A DNA stretch of 64,000 nt. Origin: Grammothele lineata (taxonomy: Eukaryota > Basidiomycota > Agaricomycetes > Polyporales > Polyporaceae). A program made the translations under genes and the position numbers. This document shows, in pieces, positions 1 through 10,855 of this stretch; the stretch's first letter is position 1, and each line of letters starts with the position of its first letter. Where the stretch lies: NCBI GenBank assembly GCA_002150815.3, contig NDFF03000398.1, positions 1 through 64,000 on the forward strand. The letters are read 5' to 3'. Below the pieces are notes generated by a model. It worked only from the letters and a program-made list of their open reading frames with translations. It did not search any database and was not told the DNA's origin.

Positions 1-989
1 GGTGACGCGCTGGTTGGGGCATCGACCACACGGACGGGTACACATGCTGTATATGCACTACTTCCCGCTCGTGGTCCCCAGCGGGTTTTAGCATTACCGC
101 CGAGCTCCCCAGTGCTCTCTCCAACACGGCACACACGAGCCTCAACCCGATGACCCTTGCTTGCGATCCCTTAACACACAATTTGGCGCGTTCTTACACG
201 CTTACATGTTCTCTATAAGTATGTATATACAGACTGTTGCAAAATTGTGGGCTCGCACGAGGGCGACGCCCTTTCGCAGCACTTTTTCCTGCGAGCTCCT
301 GGAGCGAAACGCGCGATTTCACTAAGTACAAAGTCACGTGGTTGCCTTTTTAGGACGTCCTGCCAAAGGGGCGACCAGTTTGACCAGCCGGTTCGGTGAT
401 CTCTCGACGTGTCGCGGCGGAGTCTGAACCGACCGGCTGGTATCGAGCCTACTGAGGATCCTCCTCCAAGAGCTTGAGCACCCTGCTCCGCTCGACGCGA
501 CGACGACGCGGTACGCGTGTGACGGGACTCGTCACATCAAGGGCGTCGCTCCGACGCTCCATGATGGGCGGGCGACATGGATTTCTGAACGTGTCTGCTC
601 TCAGTCCCACTGACGGGCCAGCCAATAATGGCAGCCAATCGCCGCCGCCTGTCTGCCGTGCCTGGCCACAGGTGTTTGGCGGGGCAACAGCTGCTCGAGG
701 CCTGCTCTCTTCACCATCCTCGTCCTTGTCCTCGACTTCGACGACTCTCTCGCCCTCTCCTCTTACCGCGCCAGCTGCTCAAGCACCCCGGTCTTCAGGC
801 CGTCCTCTCTTTTTCCACGTCGTTCTTTTGCTCTGCTTCTAGCACCGGTACGTCCTCGCTTGGTCGACTCCGTCTGAGCTCTTCGCTCAGACAAAAATAC
901 TGAGTCCTGAACGTGACTGTTCGCCAGCTCGAACCGCAATCTTCAACCCATTACCTACAACTCGACCCTTCATCAGTCAAAACATATTC
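1..989. other. Upstream intergenic region, no gene seen
   Basis: No convincing coding region. The open frames here are low-complexity and lack start context or splice sites. The last 100 bases are pyrimidine-rich and fit the 5' leader of the plus-strand gene that starts at 990. Confidence 0.5.
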
Positions 990-2037
990 ATGATGTTTGC
1001 TTACGCCGGTCTTGCCGCTCTCATCGCTGGCTCTGCCCTCGTGCGCGCCGAGGTCGTCCCCACCGCCCCCGGGCCCGGCGACGTCTTCACCCAGGGTGGC
1101 AAGTGCACCTTCACCTGGACGCCCGACACGACTGGTACCTGGAAGGAGATGAACGTCGAGCTCATGACGGGCGACAACTTCCAGATGGTTCACCTCACGA
1201 GTATGTTCTCACCATGTGAGCTGGGGGCACGCGACGGTGAGCTGACGTTTGGCTCCTTTGTAGCTGTCACTACCGTCGACGGAACGGACTCTGCCACCAC
1301 TTCGTATAGCTACGACTGCCCTGAGGTCAGTGTTTTGTTTTGATGTATGCGCGAAGAGATCCGGGCGGAGGCATACCTTGCTCCTGGGATGTGTTTCCGT
1401 GCTGCATCCCTTTCGGGCCGCAGTGATGCGTAATGGTCGTCTACGACGCTGTTCCTCATTTCTCCGCTCTCGAAGCACGTATGTCGTACAAGCGTCGACT
1501 TCTGTACCCATCCCCCGCATGTGCTGACGCTCCCCTACGCAGGTCACGCCGAACTCCGCCATCTACTTCTACCAATTCTCCACCTCCGCGTTGCCCACGA
1601 ACCTCACCTGGACGACCCGCTTCACCATCGCCGCCGCCGACGGCAGCTCGACCGCGCCCACCAACTCCACCACCACCGACGGCACCACCATCGAGTGGGG
1701 CACCGGCGCGCTCGTCGACCCCTCCACCGCCGTCGCCGCGCCCTCGTACCTCTCTTCCTCCTCCACCGGCTCCACCGCCGCGGCCGCGGGCACGACTTCC
1801 GCGGCTGCTGCGGGCACGACCTCCGCCGCGTCTTCGGCGGCAGCGGTTACCACCGCTGCGACCTCGAGGACGATCTCCAAGGCGCCCTCGACCTCGACCG
1901 CGTCCACCACGAACACCTCCACGAGCGCCGCGAACGCCGACAGCGGTGCGTTCTCCTCGGTCGCTGCTGACGGGCTCCTCGTCCGCGCGGCCGTTGCCCT
2001 CGGGACGGCTGCGCTTGCGTTCGCTGTTGCGTTCTGA
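990..2037 (+). CDS. GPI-anchored secreted protein with Kre9/KNH-type N-terminal domain
   Basis: Exons 990-1200, 1264-1325 and 1543-2037 join in phase to give 255 residues. Residues 1-20 form a signal peptide ending near VRAEV. Next comes an Ig-like Kre9/KNH-type segment of about 90 residues (start VPTAPGPGDVF, later FTWTPD and FRFTIAA-like strands). A long Ser/Thr/Ala-rich stalk follows, and the hydrophobic C terminus is typical of a GPI-attachment signal. Family members are cell-surface proteins linked to beta-1,6-glucan or wall assembly; the precise role here is unknown. The second intron (1326-1542) is long for this window and has a GTCAGT donor, so its boundaries are less certain than the rest. 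A second ATG at 993 is equally possible. Confidence 0.75.
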
Positions 2038-2430
2038 GCGGGTGCCGGTGAATGCTCGTTCAGTTGGGAGCATGGCGAGCGGGCTGTGGTGTTGCGCCAG
2101 CTATCGCCAAGGACACTCTGATCTTGGGAATGTGGAGATTCAGGGCGGAATGGGTGGATCTTGGAATAGGGATGTTGCGCTGGGCTTGCTGTGGCCCGTT
2201 ATACCGTAAAATCGCGTCAATACAAGCAGACGTCTTGCCTGCATGGTGTCGCTCTGGGACCGCTGTGTGCGCCTGCTCTGCGATATTCGGGCCTCGACGA
2301 ACACGAGTCCCACCAAGTCCTACTTAGAATTAACTGGAAATGAGGTTTACTAGATCTAACACCAAAGAACAACGAAAACGTCCGAAAACCCCCTCGCACG
2401 AACCCGCGCACGTCCCTCCCCCTCGCAAGC
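2038..2430. other. Convergent intergenic region
   Basis: Lies between two genes transcribed towards each other, so it holds both 3' ends. Nothing else recognised. Confidence 0.5.
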
Positions 2431-3687
2431 CTACCACCGCTGCCCGCGCTGGTTGCCCGCCAGATACCACCCATCCACGTCCCCGAGGCACCGCCCGCCC
2501 CGCCTGCTCAAATGCCGCCGGAGCACGTCCTTGCGGGAGCACTCCCGCCCGCACCCGCCCACCATGCTCACCCCGTTGTACTCGCGCACCGTCTCCGCCC
2601 CCGTCCCCGTCCCCGTTTTTGTCTGCGCATTCCCCCCAGGCCCCTCCACGCCGGCGAGCCGCGCCTGTGCGAGCGGGTGCGCGACGGGGAGACCGCAGCA
2701 AACCCACGCGGGCGCCGCCGCCGCCGCGGAGGGCGACTCGAGGCGGTCGTGCACGGTGCGGAGGTGCCGCTCGAGGTCTTTGGCGCGGGTGAACGCGCGT
2801 GGGGCGGGGCTGCCGGGGCAGCGGGGGCAGATGTGTGGGCGGAGTGGGGTAGAGGGAGAGGTGGGGGAGGTGAGGGAGGGGGAGGGGAATGGAGGGGCGG
2901 AGGAGGATGAGGCGGAAGATGGGGAGATGGACGAAGGAGAAGAAGAGGACGAAGGGGACGAAGAGGAGGGCGCGGAGGAGGCAGCGTGACGGGGAGAGGA
3001 GGTCGGGTATGGCGCGCGTGTGGACCTGGCCCTGGACTTGTGCAGGATGCGCGGGTGGCGGGTGATGAGAAGGGGTGGGGGCGCAGGCATGGACGTGGAG
3101 GGCCGCATCGCGGGAGAGGGTGGTGCAGCAGGCGAGGGTGGGATCGTGAAGAGCTCGCGGGACGCTAGTACGTCTGTGGCGCGCACCGCGCGCGGCGTTG
3201 CCAGTGGTAGTGGTACTGAGACGGAAGTTGTAGTGGAACTACTGTGCGTTGCGTTCAAGTCACCCGTGGTGAAAATATGGGCGAGTTCAGGAGCAGCTAA
3301 GGGAGATGGCAGAAATGCGTATCCCGAGACGTCGTCATCGAGGAGCGTGGTCAGGTAATAGTCCAAGGCATTGATATTCGGCTCGTATGAGGGTGTCGAC
3401 GTAGGTGCGTCTGCTACTCCGTAGGATGATGACGGTGCGAGGCTAGGGACAGGTGTTAGGTCTGGTTCTCGTACAGAGTCTCAAAAGAAACATTCTCACA
3501 AGTGATCGCAGAGCTCATCGTCCGATATGCTCAACTGTGGCGAGGACCATGAAGATGAGCTCGATGACACATGACTCGTAGAAGTAGATGTCGGTCGGGA
3601 GAGGTGAGGACTGTAGGTCTTGAAGACTCCATCGGCGTCCGTATACGCCAGCGCGCAAGGGTCTGAGGAAGGTGTGAGGGAACACAT
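2431..3687 (-). CDS. C2H2-type zinc-finger protein, probable transcription factor
   Basis: Two exons on the minus strand, 3687-3500 and 3442-2431, separated by a 57-bp intron (GTGAGA...CTAG), give 399 residues. Residues 1-260 are Ser/Pro-rich and disordered, with an acidic patch DDELCDH. Near residues 266-295 is a zinc finger CPRC...F-T-R-A-K-D-L-E-R-H-x4-H; the loop between the second Cys and the Phe is about five residues longer than usual. A second Cys/His-rich stretch (WVCCG...H) is followed by CGRECSRKDVLRRHL near residue 360-375, a degenerate second finger. This layout is common in basidiomycete C2H2 regulators; DNA target unknown. An in-frame ATG at 3762 could add 25 residues. The long open frame further downstream begins with TTG, which is why the upstream exon is needed. 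Confidence 0.65.
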
Positions 3688-4807
3688 TGTGAGCGACGCG
3701 GCCGATGCAGATATTCGAGCGATGCTATCAGTGAGGGGAACGACGATGTTTGTGATGAACATATGCTTGCGTCCCAGGATTTATATGTCAGACGAGGGAC
3801 GAGACGAACAAAGGACCTTGTCCGCGTCGGGTACCGAGCGTGCTAGCGACCGCGAGACGTTGGGCTCTCGCACGGGTGCGCCACGCCTGGTAGCGTAGAG
3901 CGCCCCTCGGAGTGTCATGTCTGATTGCGCCCGACACGCGACAACGTCTGGCAGGGCGCGAGCACAAAGGAAAGAAAGGGCATCGTGGGTGTGTCCGGGC
4001 CCCCGACGCGAGTGGCACGGCGAGCACAAAGGAGCGATGTCGTCACCAGACGCCCGCGATCAGTGCCGACTGGACATCTGGAAACTGCTTGGGCTGCAGC
4101 ACATTTGCACTCCCGGGTGATATGACTTTTCACGAGGTGTGCGTCGTAACGCGCGCGGGGCTACAGAAGCTTCGCAAGTTAGAATTTCAGGTCATTGGCC
4201 AGCGTAGACCTGTATTTGCACGGCATCTGCTTCCATTGATCGTGTCAGCTCGGGATGTCTTCAAGGTAAGTCTCGTACATTTACAAAGGTTCACGGCAGA
4301 ACAAGCCGTCTCCAAGATGGTTGACAGCTGTTGCAAGTACCATCATGTCCGATAAAGTATGTCGTCAGCGTCAACCAGCGTCAACCACTGAGGTTTTTTT
4401 GAGAACCGGGTGCGACGCGTATGAGCTGGTTCATCTTCTCCATCTACCGACAGTGGGGTGCACAACTAGCCTTTGTACGGGTTTTGAGAGTACTGCAGAA
4501 TTGCCGATCCTTTCCACGCAGGTTTCAGTCCAACATTGGTACCGGAGTGCTTGAAGGGTGACTGTAGAATACGGCCGCTATAGGCGCCACTATCATCTAA
4601 GCCGCGATCACTGGCCACGTGCGGTCGAATCCCAGGTTTATGTCGGCGCTATCTGCGGCCTCGGGAGGAGGAGGAGGAGGGGGGTGATTACGACCGCTTA
4701 ATCCTGCGGACCACCCACATCCAAACCAAGTAATATTCCTCTGCTTCCGCATCATCAGCTTCGCTCATCTCGCCAAGGAGTCCAAACAGCCGTCGAAAGC
4801 TTTACCA
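3688..4807. other. Intergenic region, no gene supported
   Basis: Several frames of 60-150 codons overlap on both strands, but none has a recognisable motif or convincing splice pattern. This is probably the divergent promoter region between the zinc-finger gene and the F-box-like gene at 4808. A purine run GGAGGAGGAGG lies near 4665. Confidence 0.4.
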
Positions 4808-5855
4808 ATGGCCCCCACTTATGACGATCTTCCTCCTGAAATGAAGCTTATGATCAAGGACGCAATACCAGTCTCAGACATGCGTACGCATGTATGTCTC
4901 TATCAAGCAAGTCCCCGATGGGCTGTACTGTACGATTCTGCTCCAGACCCGGAAAGATTCTGGGCGTTGGCGTGCTGGACGTGCGGAGTTGGCACGCTCG
5001 ACGACGATAACCTGCGTGCCACGAACCTGTGGCGCCACATCGCCTTCCAATGCATCAGCGTCGATGGCTTCTGCAAGCACCCCGATTGCGGCGAGTCTCT
5101 ACTCAAGTACAACCGTGAGCCAATGCATGTGGCTCAATGCCGAGGCTGTACTCACTCCTAAATGTGTAGGGGAATGCATGACTGAGGCTGCTGAACATGT
5201 CGCTCCTCTCGAGATCGCCGACATCGTTGATTATGAGAGCCGTATCCCCCTGTACATGCATCGCCTCTTCAGAAGCATCGCTTTCCGTCCAGACCGCGAA
5301 GTAGCCTTTTACCCCCCACCCTTGCACCATGACGCCTTTCTCCGCGACGGCGAGGTGGGCGAGTTCAACAAGAACCGTGAATACCTCTCCATGCACCCCT
5401 TGGTCGCCCGTAGCTTTGCCACATCGGTGCCTGTGCAGCGAATGGTGTTGCTCGCGCCCGTTATGTTGTACGGTGCAGCCTCGGGCGATATTATGTGTCC
5501 TCGAGGTATCACCGTCACACATGTGTTGAAGGCCACACAAGCCAAGTGAGTGTCTGCGCAGAGTCGATCGTGCTTAACTTACCATATGAGAGTAGTCTGG
5601 ACGAGCATATCACCGTCTCCGCGGCTCTCGGGCACGTGCAGATGCACTCGGAATGCTTCGAGGAACCCGGGTGGTCGATTGAGAAGATTCTCACAAGTCT
5701 ACAGACCATACGCAGTTTGTTCTCTGTTTGGTGAGTGTGCTCTTGCATGAGTTTGGAATAGCGTGTTGACGCCCAGTTCAACCAGTCGTATCGACGATTT
5801 CACTCACGAAGAGACCGGGGAGGACGGCCCTGTGTTCTCATTTGAGCTTCAGTGA
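4808..5855 (+). CDS. F-box-like protein, tandem paralogue 1
   Basis: Exons 4808-5114, 5170-5545, 5593-5730 and 5777-5855 give 299 residues. The N terminus, LPPEMKLMIKD, resembles an F-box start (L-P-x-E-[IM]) but is divergent. A conserved segment THVCLYQASP...LYDSAPDP-x-x-FW follows, then a Cys/His cluster DGFCKHPDCGESLL near residue 90 that could bind a metal. A later block, REYLSMHPLVARSFATSVPV, matches the next gene almost exactly. Intron positions and phases are the same as in the gene at 6205, so the two arose by duplication. F-box proteins usually act as substrate adaptors of SCF ubiquitin ligases; that role is inferred only. The C terminus ends acidic, then FSFELQ. Confidence 0.7.
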
Positions 5856-6204
5856 GAAATTCAGCAACGGTGTGTTATAATGTCTGTCGTGGGTCAACTT
5901 GATTATCAATATCTGTTCAATGCTGCATACGATGGTACATACATTGTTAGGGAGTCTAGAATGCGCGATGCCGTCGTTAGTCAAAATCGCAGGTTTGGGT
6001 CAAAGGAGCGGTTCGCGCACATATATCAAAGCTGAGCGCTCCCTTCTCGAGCCGGACCATTACAGTAAGCGAAAACCTTCAAGGTCTGATCCGTGTTCTG
6101 CCCCATATATATCCTCAGCGCGTCCCCGCGCAACCGACTCAACGTTGTATCACCAGCCCCGCCTCTATTCTACTGCACGCTTCACCAGAAGAGTGTGAAC
6201 GGCC
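5856..6204. other. Short intergenic region between paralogues
   Basis: Only the 3' end of the first paralogue and the promoter of the second are expected here. A stretch CATATATATCC near 6101-6115 could serve as a TATA-like element about 90-100 bases before the ATG at 6205. Confidence 0.35.
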
Positions 6205-7307
6205 ATGTCCGGGCCTATCTCATTCGCCCATCTGCCACCGGAAATCCGCTTCATGGTCAAAAACTACCTCGATCCAGTTCTCGACTTCCGCACGCACGTC
6301 TGTTTCTACCTGTCTAACCCTTACAGCGCAGCCCTCTATGACAGCGCGAAGGATCCGGACGCCTTTTGGGAGCGCCTGTGTTGGCTCCACGGCATCGGGG
6401 CGCTCGAGGGGGACGACCTGATGCAGGAGAACGCGTGGCGGAACATTGCGACCTCGTCCGTTCGGGAAGACGGCTTCTGTGCCCACCCTCAGTGTGGCGA
6501 GGCTTTGCTCGATTATAACCGTGCGTGTTCTCTCTTCTCCCCTTACGGGCGTCCGGCCCATACACTTCATTTCGTAGGCCAACGCATCGCCGAAGCATCG
6601 GAGAAGGGCCACATCTCGCTCCTGGAGACGCTTACTATAGAAGACGAAGACGACGACGACAGCCCGACTCTATCTGTCCATCGTCTCTTTGGAGAGACGC
6701 GCTTCCGACCCCCTGGAGAGCAGCGCTGGAACGCGCACGGCCAGATCGCTACGCCCGTAGAGCACGACGCATATCTTCATGTGGAGTGCGTGGCGGCCAA
6801 GGAAGTTCAAGATCGCGAGTACCTAAGAGGACACCCACTTGCGGCGCGTAGCTTTGCAACATCCGTTCCGGTGACATCCATGTTCGTTCTCAGTATCCTC
6901 GAGGTTGCGGAGCTCCCCACGCATCGTACTATCAGCGTAGACCGAGCGCTCACGATGATAGATGTGCTCGGGATGATTCGCAAGAAGTACGTTCCACCAA
7001 ATTTGCCCTTGGACAATGTCACTTATACGAGTTTATAGTCTGGATATACCCCTACTGGTCACAGACGTAGCTGAGTTTGTCAGGAGACATGAGGCTTGCC
7101 TCGCAGACAAGAAGTGGACGCTTCCGCAGGCATTCAGAAACCTGCTCACCGCCCGTCATATTCTTGCAATTTGGTGAGTACCCATTTAGCAGTTCCCAGT
7201 CCAATGGTGCGCAATGAGTCTAATCTGTGCACTGCAGCCCGATAGAAACTATGGACCATGATGAGAACACTTCCTCCGGCCCCACGTTCAGCTTCAACCT
7301 GAAGTAG
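6205..7307 (+). CDS. F-box-like protein, tandem paralogue 2
   Basis: Exons 6205-6520, 6578-6986, 7039-7173 and 7238-7307 give 309 residues. It is a clear paralogue of the gene at 4808: LPPEIRFMVKNYL (F-box-like), THVCFYLSNP, LYDSAKDPDAFWERLCW, then DGFCAHPQCGEALLDYN with the same C-x-H-P-x-C-G spacing. An acidic insert EDEDDDDS is followed by HRLFGETRFRPP, and REYLRGHPLAARSFATSVPV is shared with the neighbour. All three introns have the same phase as in paralogue 1 (phase 1, 2, 2). The C terminus FSFNLK matches FSFELQ. No transmembrane segment or signal peptide. Function unknown beyond a possible adaptor role. Confidence 0.75.
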
Positions 7308-7439
7308 GCCCATCGAGTATCACGCACGTTCAACTTCAACCATGGGCTTCATGATTCAATAGAACACTCGATTATAGGGACTTCTGGTGTCTACATGCCA
7401 CTGCTGTGGCTCGATTGTCACGAATACCCGATTTCAACA

Positions 7440-8047
7440 CTATTGACCTTCTGTTCGAGTGATACTTTGAACCAAAGCCGCGATCTTCACACTGAGCGCT
7501 TCCGCCGTCTCCTTCAACTCCGCGTCTACGTCATTTCCAGATACTCTTGGAACAGGTATCACCGTAGCCGGGTCGTCATATACGACGCGCGTCCCTTTTC
7601 CGTCGAGCAACTCCGTAACAACCAGTCTGGGTGGAACGTGCAGCGCCGTGGCGAGGTCGTGCCGGAGCATACCTTGCGCGATGAGAGGGTTCCCGAACGC
7701 GTACACGTGAGTCCGCGGGGTCACGGGTGATCCCACGTACGCGTTGAGCCAATTGTGGTAGGCTGCGTCCATGAAGTACCTGCGTTTCGCACCACGTCAG
7801 CCCTACGTCGCGATCTGACAACAACGAGAAGTCGGGAGACGTACACGAAGTCTCCGCCGGCTGTGAGGCTCTCAAACGCGCTCTCGAGCTCTGCTCTGCT
7901 TTTCGAGGTGCGTAAGACGCGGAAGACTTCGGGGCCACCGCCTTGCTTGTTGGTCTTTCGTTCGAGTCGGGCGATGACCTCATCGATTGGAAGGCTCGTC
8001 TCGTAGGTGATCCGTCTGCCGGTGAATTCGACTACCGTTTTTGACAT
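7440..8047 (-). CDS. DUF302-type protein
   Basis: Two exons, 8047-7845 and 7779-7440, with a 65-bp intron (GTACGT...GCAG), give 180 residues. The start MSKTVVEFTG was chosen because the upstream part of the open frame has no ATG in good context and no homology-like sequence. Residues 5-60 carry the DUF302-like pattern VEF...RITYETSLPIDEVIARLE...K. The later part reads HNWLNAYVG...TRTHVYAFGNPLIAQGML...LHVPPRLVV, typical of the small TT1751/DUF302 fold as it occurs in fungi. Biochemical role unknown; it is soluble and probably cytosolic. The gene is convergent with the F-box-like paralogue ending at 7307, leaving about 130 bases between them. Confidence 0.7.
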
Positions 8048-9272
8048 GTCGAAAGTGCGGATATGAACGTGGTTGGGCTGCGAAGGGCGAGTCAGATATC
8101 TCGCTGGAGCGTGATTTTCTAACAACGTCAACGCACCTAACAGTCGTCTTGGAAGGAGTGAAGCAACGAAAGTGTGCAGACGACGTGGGATAAGTATGGC
8201 GTCGGCGTGTGAAGATTAGTGTGGTCCCCGGGCGAAACCCGAACTCGGATGGGGTATGCAACATTTGTCACCCGGGGAGTGCAAGGTTACATGATGAATC
8301 AAACTTCGGTGTCCGAGGTTCACGATGCCACAGAAAACGCAAGTCACAATTTACGTGAGCGAAAATGTCGACACTCGACCGAGCGGGACTAGCGGGGAAC
8401 TCGGAGATCGATGCGCGCTCGTAGGAGTATTCTCCATTGGCATTTGCTGTTGGTTCAGAAGATTGACATGTCTGAATATCTGAAACGGCCTACATAGCTG
8501 ACATTGGTCCGCAGTATAAGGGGTTTTCAGCGGAGAAGAATCGCTTCGTCGAACCCACGAAACGGCGAGGATGTTGATTGAAGAGCACTAGAAGTCGGGT
8601 TGCTTGACGATGGGGGAAACAAGGGTTCTCCAACCCCGCGGAAAGAGCCGCGATGTGGGCTTCGAGCGTGGAGCGATATTGCGGAATGAATGTCTCAAAG
8701 CAAGAGGGATGACCATAACCTAGTCGACAGTGCTCACCCCGACGAAGAGCTCATGGCCACAGAATTGAGCGAGCTGCCTGACGTGGCGACTGAAGACCAC
8801 GTCAGGACGGCCCCCGCTGACATTCGCACCGGTGAGCGTATCAGAAATTCTACCCGCCAAAATCGCGTGATTCGATGCCCCCAACAATTCGTGAATCTCG
8901 AGAGCGTTGGGGTAAAATGAGTCGTTCAAGTTAAGGCGAAAGGCCATACATGATGCTTCATTAATGTTGTGTGGGCGCTGCGAATAAATGAACTGGTTTA
9001 TTGGAGCAGGCCGCCAAGGCACGGTATCGAGGGAGGAGCCGGCGGAAGAGAAGGACACGCGGACCGCGCGGCCAGAAAAGCCGAGGTCGCCATTTAGTCA
9101 GGTACCCGTGTGACCGTCACGGACACGTGATCGCGTCGGACGGCAACGGGCTTCAGTCAACTACGCCTGCGCGAGCGAGCAGCATCTCATCCCCCTTTCC
9201 TCCCTTCCCCCACCTAGTACTGCGACACACATTCCTTTCGTCCGCGACGGTCTGGTTACCTCGGACATCGTC
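8048..9272. other. Divergent intergenic region
   Basis: Lies between the DUF302 gene (minus) and a RING gene (plus). Two opposite-strand frames, 8690-8920 (+) and 8720-9058 (-), overlap each other. Neither has a recognisable motif, and the minus one begins with GTG, so neither is annotated. A GTGAGC site in the plus frame could be a donor but no matching acceptor stands out. Confidence 0.35.
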
Positions 9273-10445
9273 ATGGTCGCGCTCACGTGCGCTATATGCC
9301 TCGGCCGCCTCAAGGTGCCCGTCTGCACTCCCTGCGGTACGTCGCCCCACCTGTTGTTATCTGCGCCCACATTCTCACGGCACGCCTTCTCCCGCATTCA
9401 GGGCACCTGTGCTGCGAAGTGTGCCTGCAATCGCACATCGAGGCTAGCCCAGAGGTGTTGAGCGCGCCCTGTCCCACCTGCCGAGCCACCTTCTCCATCG
9501 GTACGTCGTAGTCACCCTGCACGTCGTCGCCGCACGGCCGCGTCATTGCGCACGATCTCGCGAGGTCTAACGCCTTACGCGCGCGGCGCTGCCCACAGTG
9601 AATCCCGAAGCTCTTTCGTTGAAAGAAAAGTACCGCTCCTTTTTAATACCCAGTATTCGCCGTGTCTACATCCCCATCGACATCGACGATGACGACGAGG
9701 ATACCCCTGACCGCGTCGCGCGTGAGGCTGAGGCGGAGGTGCGCCGCAGCCTGCGCGCGCAAATTCTCAGCCTGTCCGAGAAGGTCGATAATCTTGAGCG
9801 CGATCGCGAGCTGCTCATGCAGCGTTGCGAGGCGGCGCAGGCCGCTAGTGCCGCCCACGCTCAAGGCGAGCGCGACCAACGTCTTGCCAAGGACCAACTC
9901 CAACAGGAGATGCGTGAGATCAGGAAGAAGTACGAGGGCCTTAAGGGCAAGTACAAGTCCCTCAAAGCTTCGTATGTGCATTCGATCTCCTTTCTTTTCA
10001 CTCCTCCTCATTCTTCCTCTTGGTTGCTAGGCAAGAGAACACGCACGCTCCCCTCCTGAGGCCTTCGTACCACGCGAAAATGAAGCGCACTAGCACCCAG
10101 GCCTCGCTCGACTCGATTCATCACCTCCTCTCTTCTGGCCCCGATTCGCAGGAGGAGGATGCCGGCGGGATCGAGCGGCCACCGTCGCGGCTCTCCAAAC
10201 GCCCCCGTCTCCTCGGCTCCCCTTTCGACCTGGCCAAACGCATTGAGTCCCGTCACAAGATCCGCCGGGTTTTCGACGACGATGACGACGACGATACTAC
10301 CCTGCACGAGTCGGACCTCAGCTCGAGCATCGGCCCCCAGCACTCCGGACTTCCCCGCGGCGACATCTTCTCCCCCAGCCACCGGTCTTCTCTTGCACGG
10401 AACAGCATCAGCCACAGCTGGCTGATGACTCCTGAGGATGAGTAG
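9273..10445 (+). CDS. RING-finger coiled-coil protein 1
   Basis: Exons 9273-9336, 9402-9500, 9599-9971 and 10031-10445 give 316 residues. Residues 6-46 form a C3HC4 RING: C-A-I-C, C-G-H at 21-23, C-x2-C, then C-P-T-C. Introns 1 and 2 flank the RING exons. Residues about 80-175 are a charged coiled coil (EKVDNLERDRELL...). The tail is Ser/Arg-rich with a basic KRPRLL patch and an Asp run. RING proteins of this kind are usually E3 ubiquitin ligases; the long coiled coil suggests self-association. The same order (RING, coiled coil, basic disordered tail) recurs in the next gene on the same strand, so they are probably old tandem duplicates. Nuclear location is possible from the basic patches but not shown. 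Confidence 0.8.
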
Positions 10446-10855
10446 GCGCACGGACTGCACCATATGTTAATAATGTGTGTTAATACATCTTGGTTGCTTG
10501 TTGCACCATTGTTGCCACCCATTGCTTTATCCCTCGCTGAGTGAGAGGCCGCTTCGTCCGTCCTGCGTTGATCAATCCAATTCTGGGTCAATGTCCTCTT
10601 GGCTTGAACGAGTATCGTATACTGGGCCTATTGGTAAGCCTAGGCTGGTTGGTCGACTAGAAACTACATAGTTGGTTGTTATTTCCTAAGTGTCGGGTTC
10701 GGGACGATCACGTGATGTCGACGCGTTGTTGCACTGGACGCGTCGGAGCCGACCGGTCGTGAGCCAACCACCATTCTCTTCCCCCTTCTCGTCTCACTTA
10801 TCGCTGTCTCCGAACTCTATGCCACCGCCTATCTCCTGAAGCTCAGGCTGGCGCG
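10446..10855. other. Intergenic region between RING genes
   Basis: Holds the 3' end of the first RING gene and the promoter of the second. The 60 bases before 10856 are CT-rich, as is usual for leaders in this genome. Nothing else seen. Confidence 0.4.

Noticed and set aside
1456..2209. Arg/Pro-rich frames over the GPI-protein exon 3
   Set aside because: Both are off-frame readings of the Ser/Thr/Ala-rich stalk.
8720..9058. 112-codon minus frame
   Set aside because: Begins with GTG, overlaps an opposite-strand frame, and has no recognised motif or flanking splice sites.
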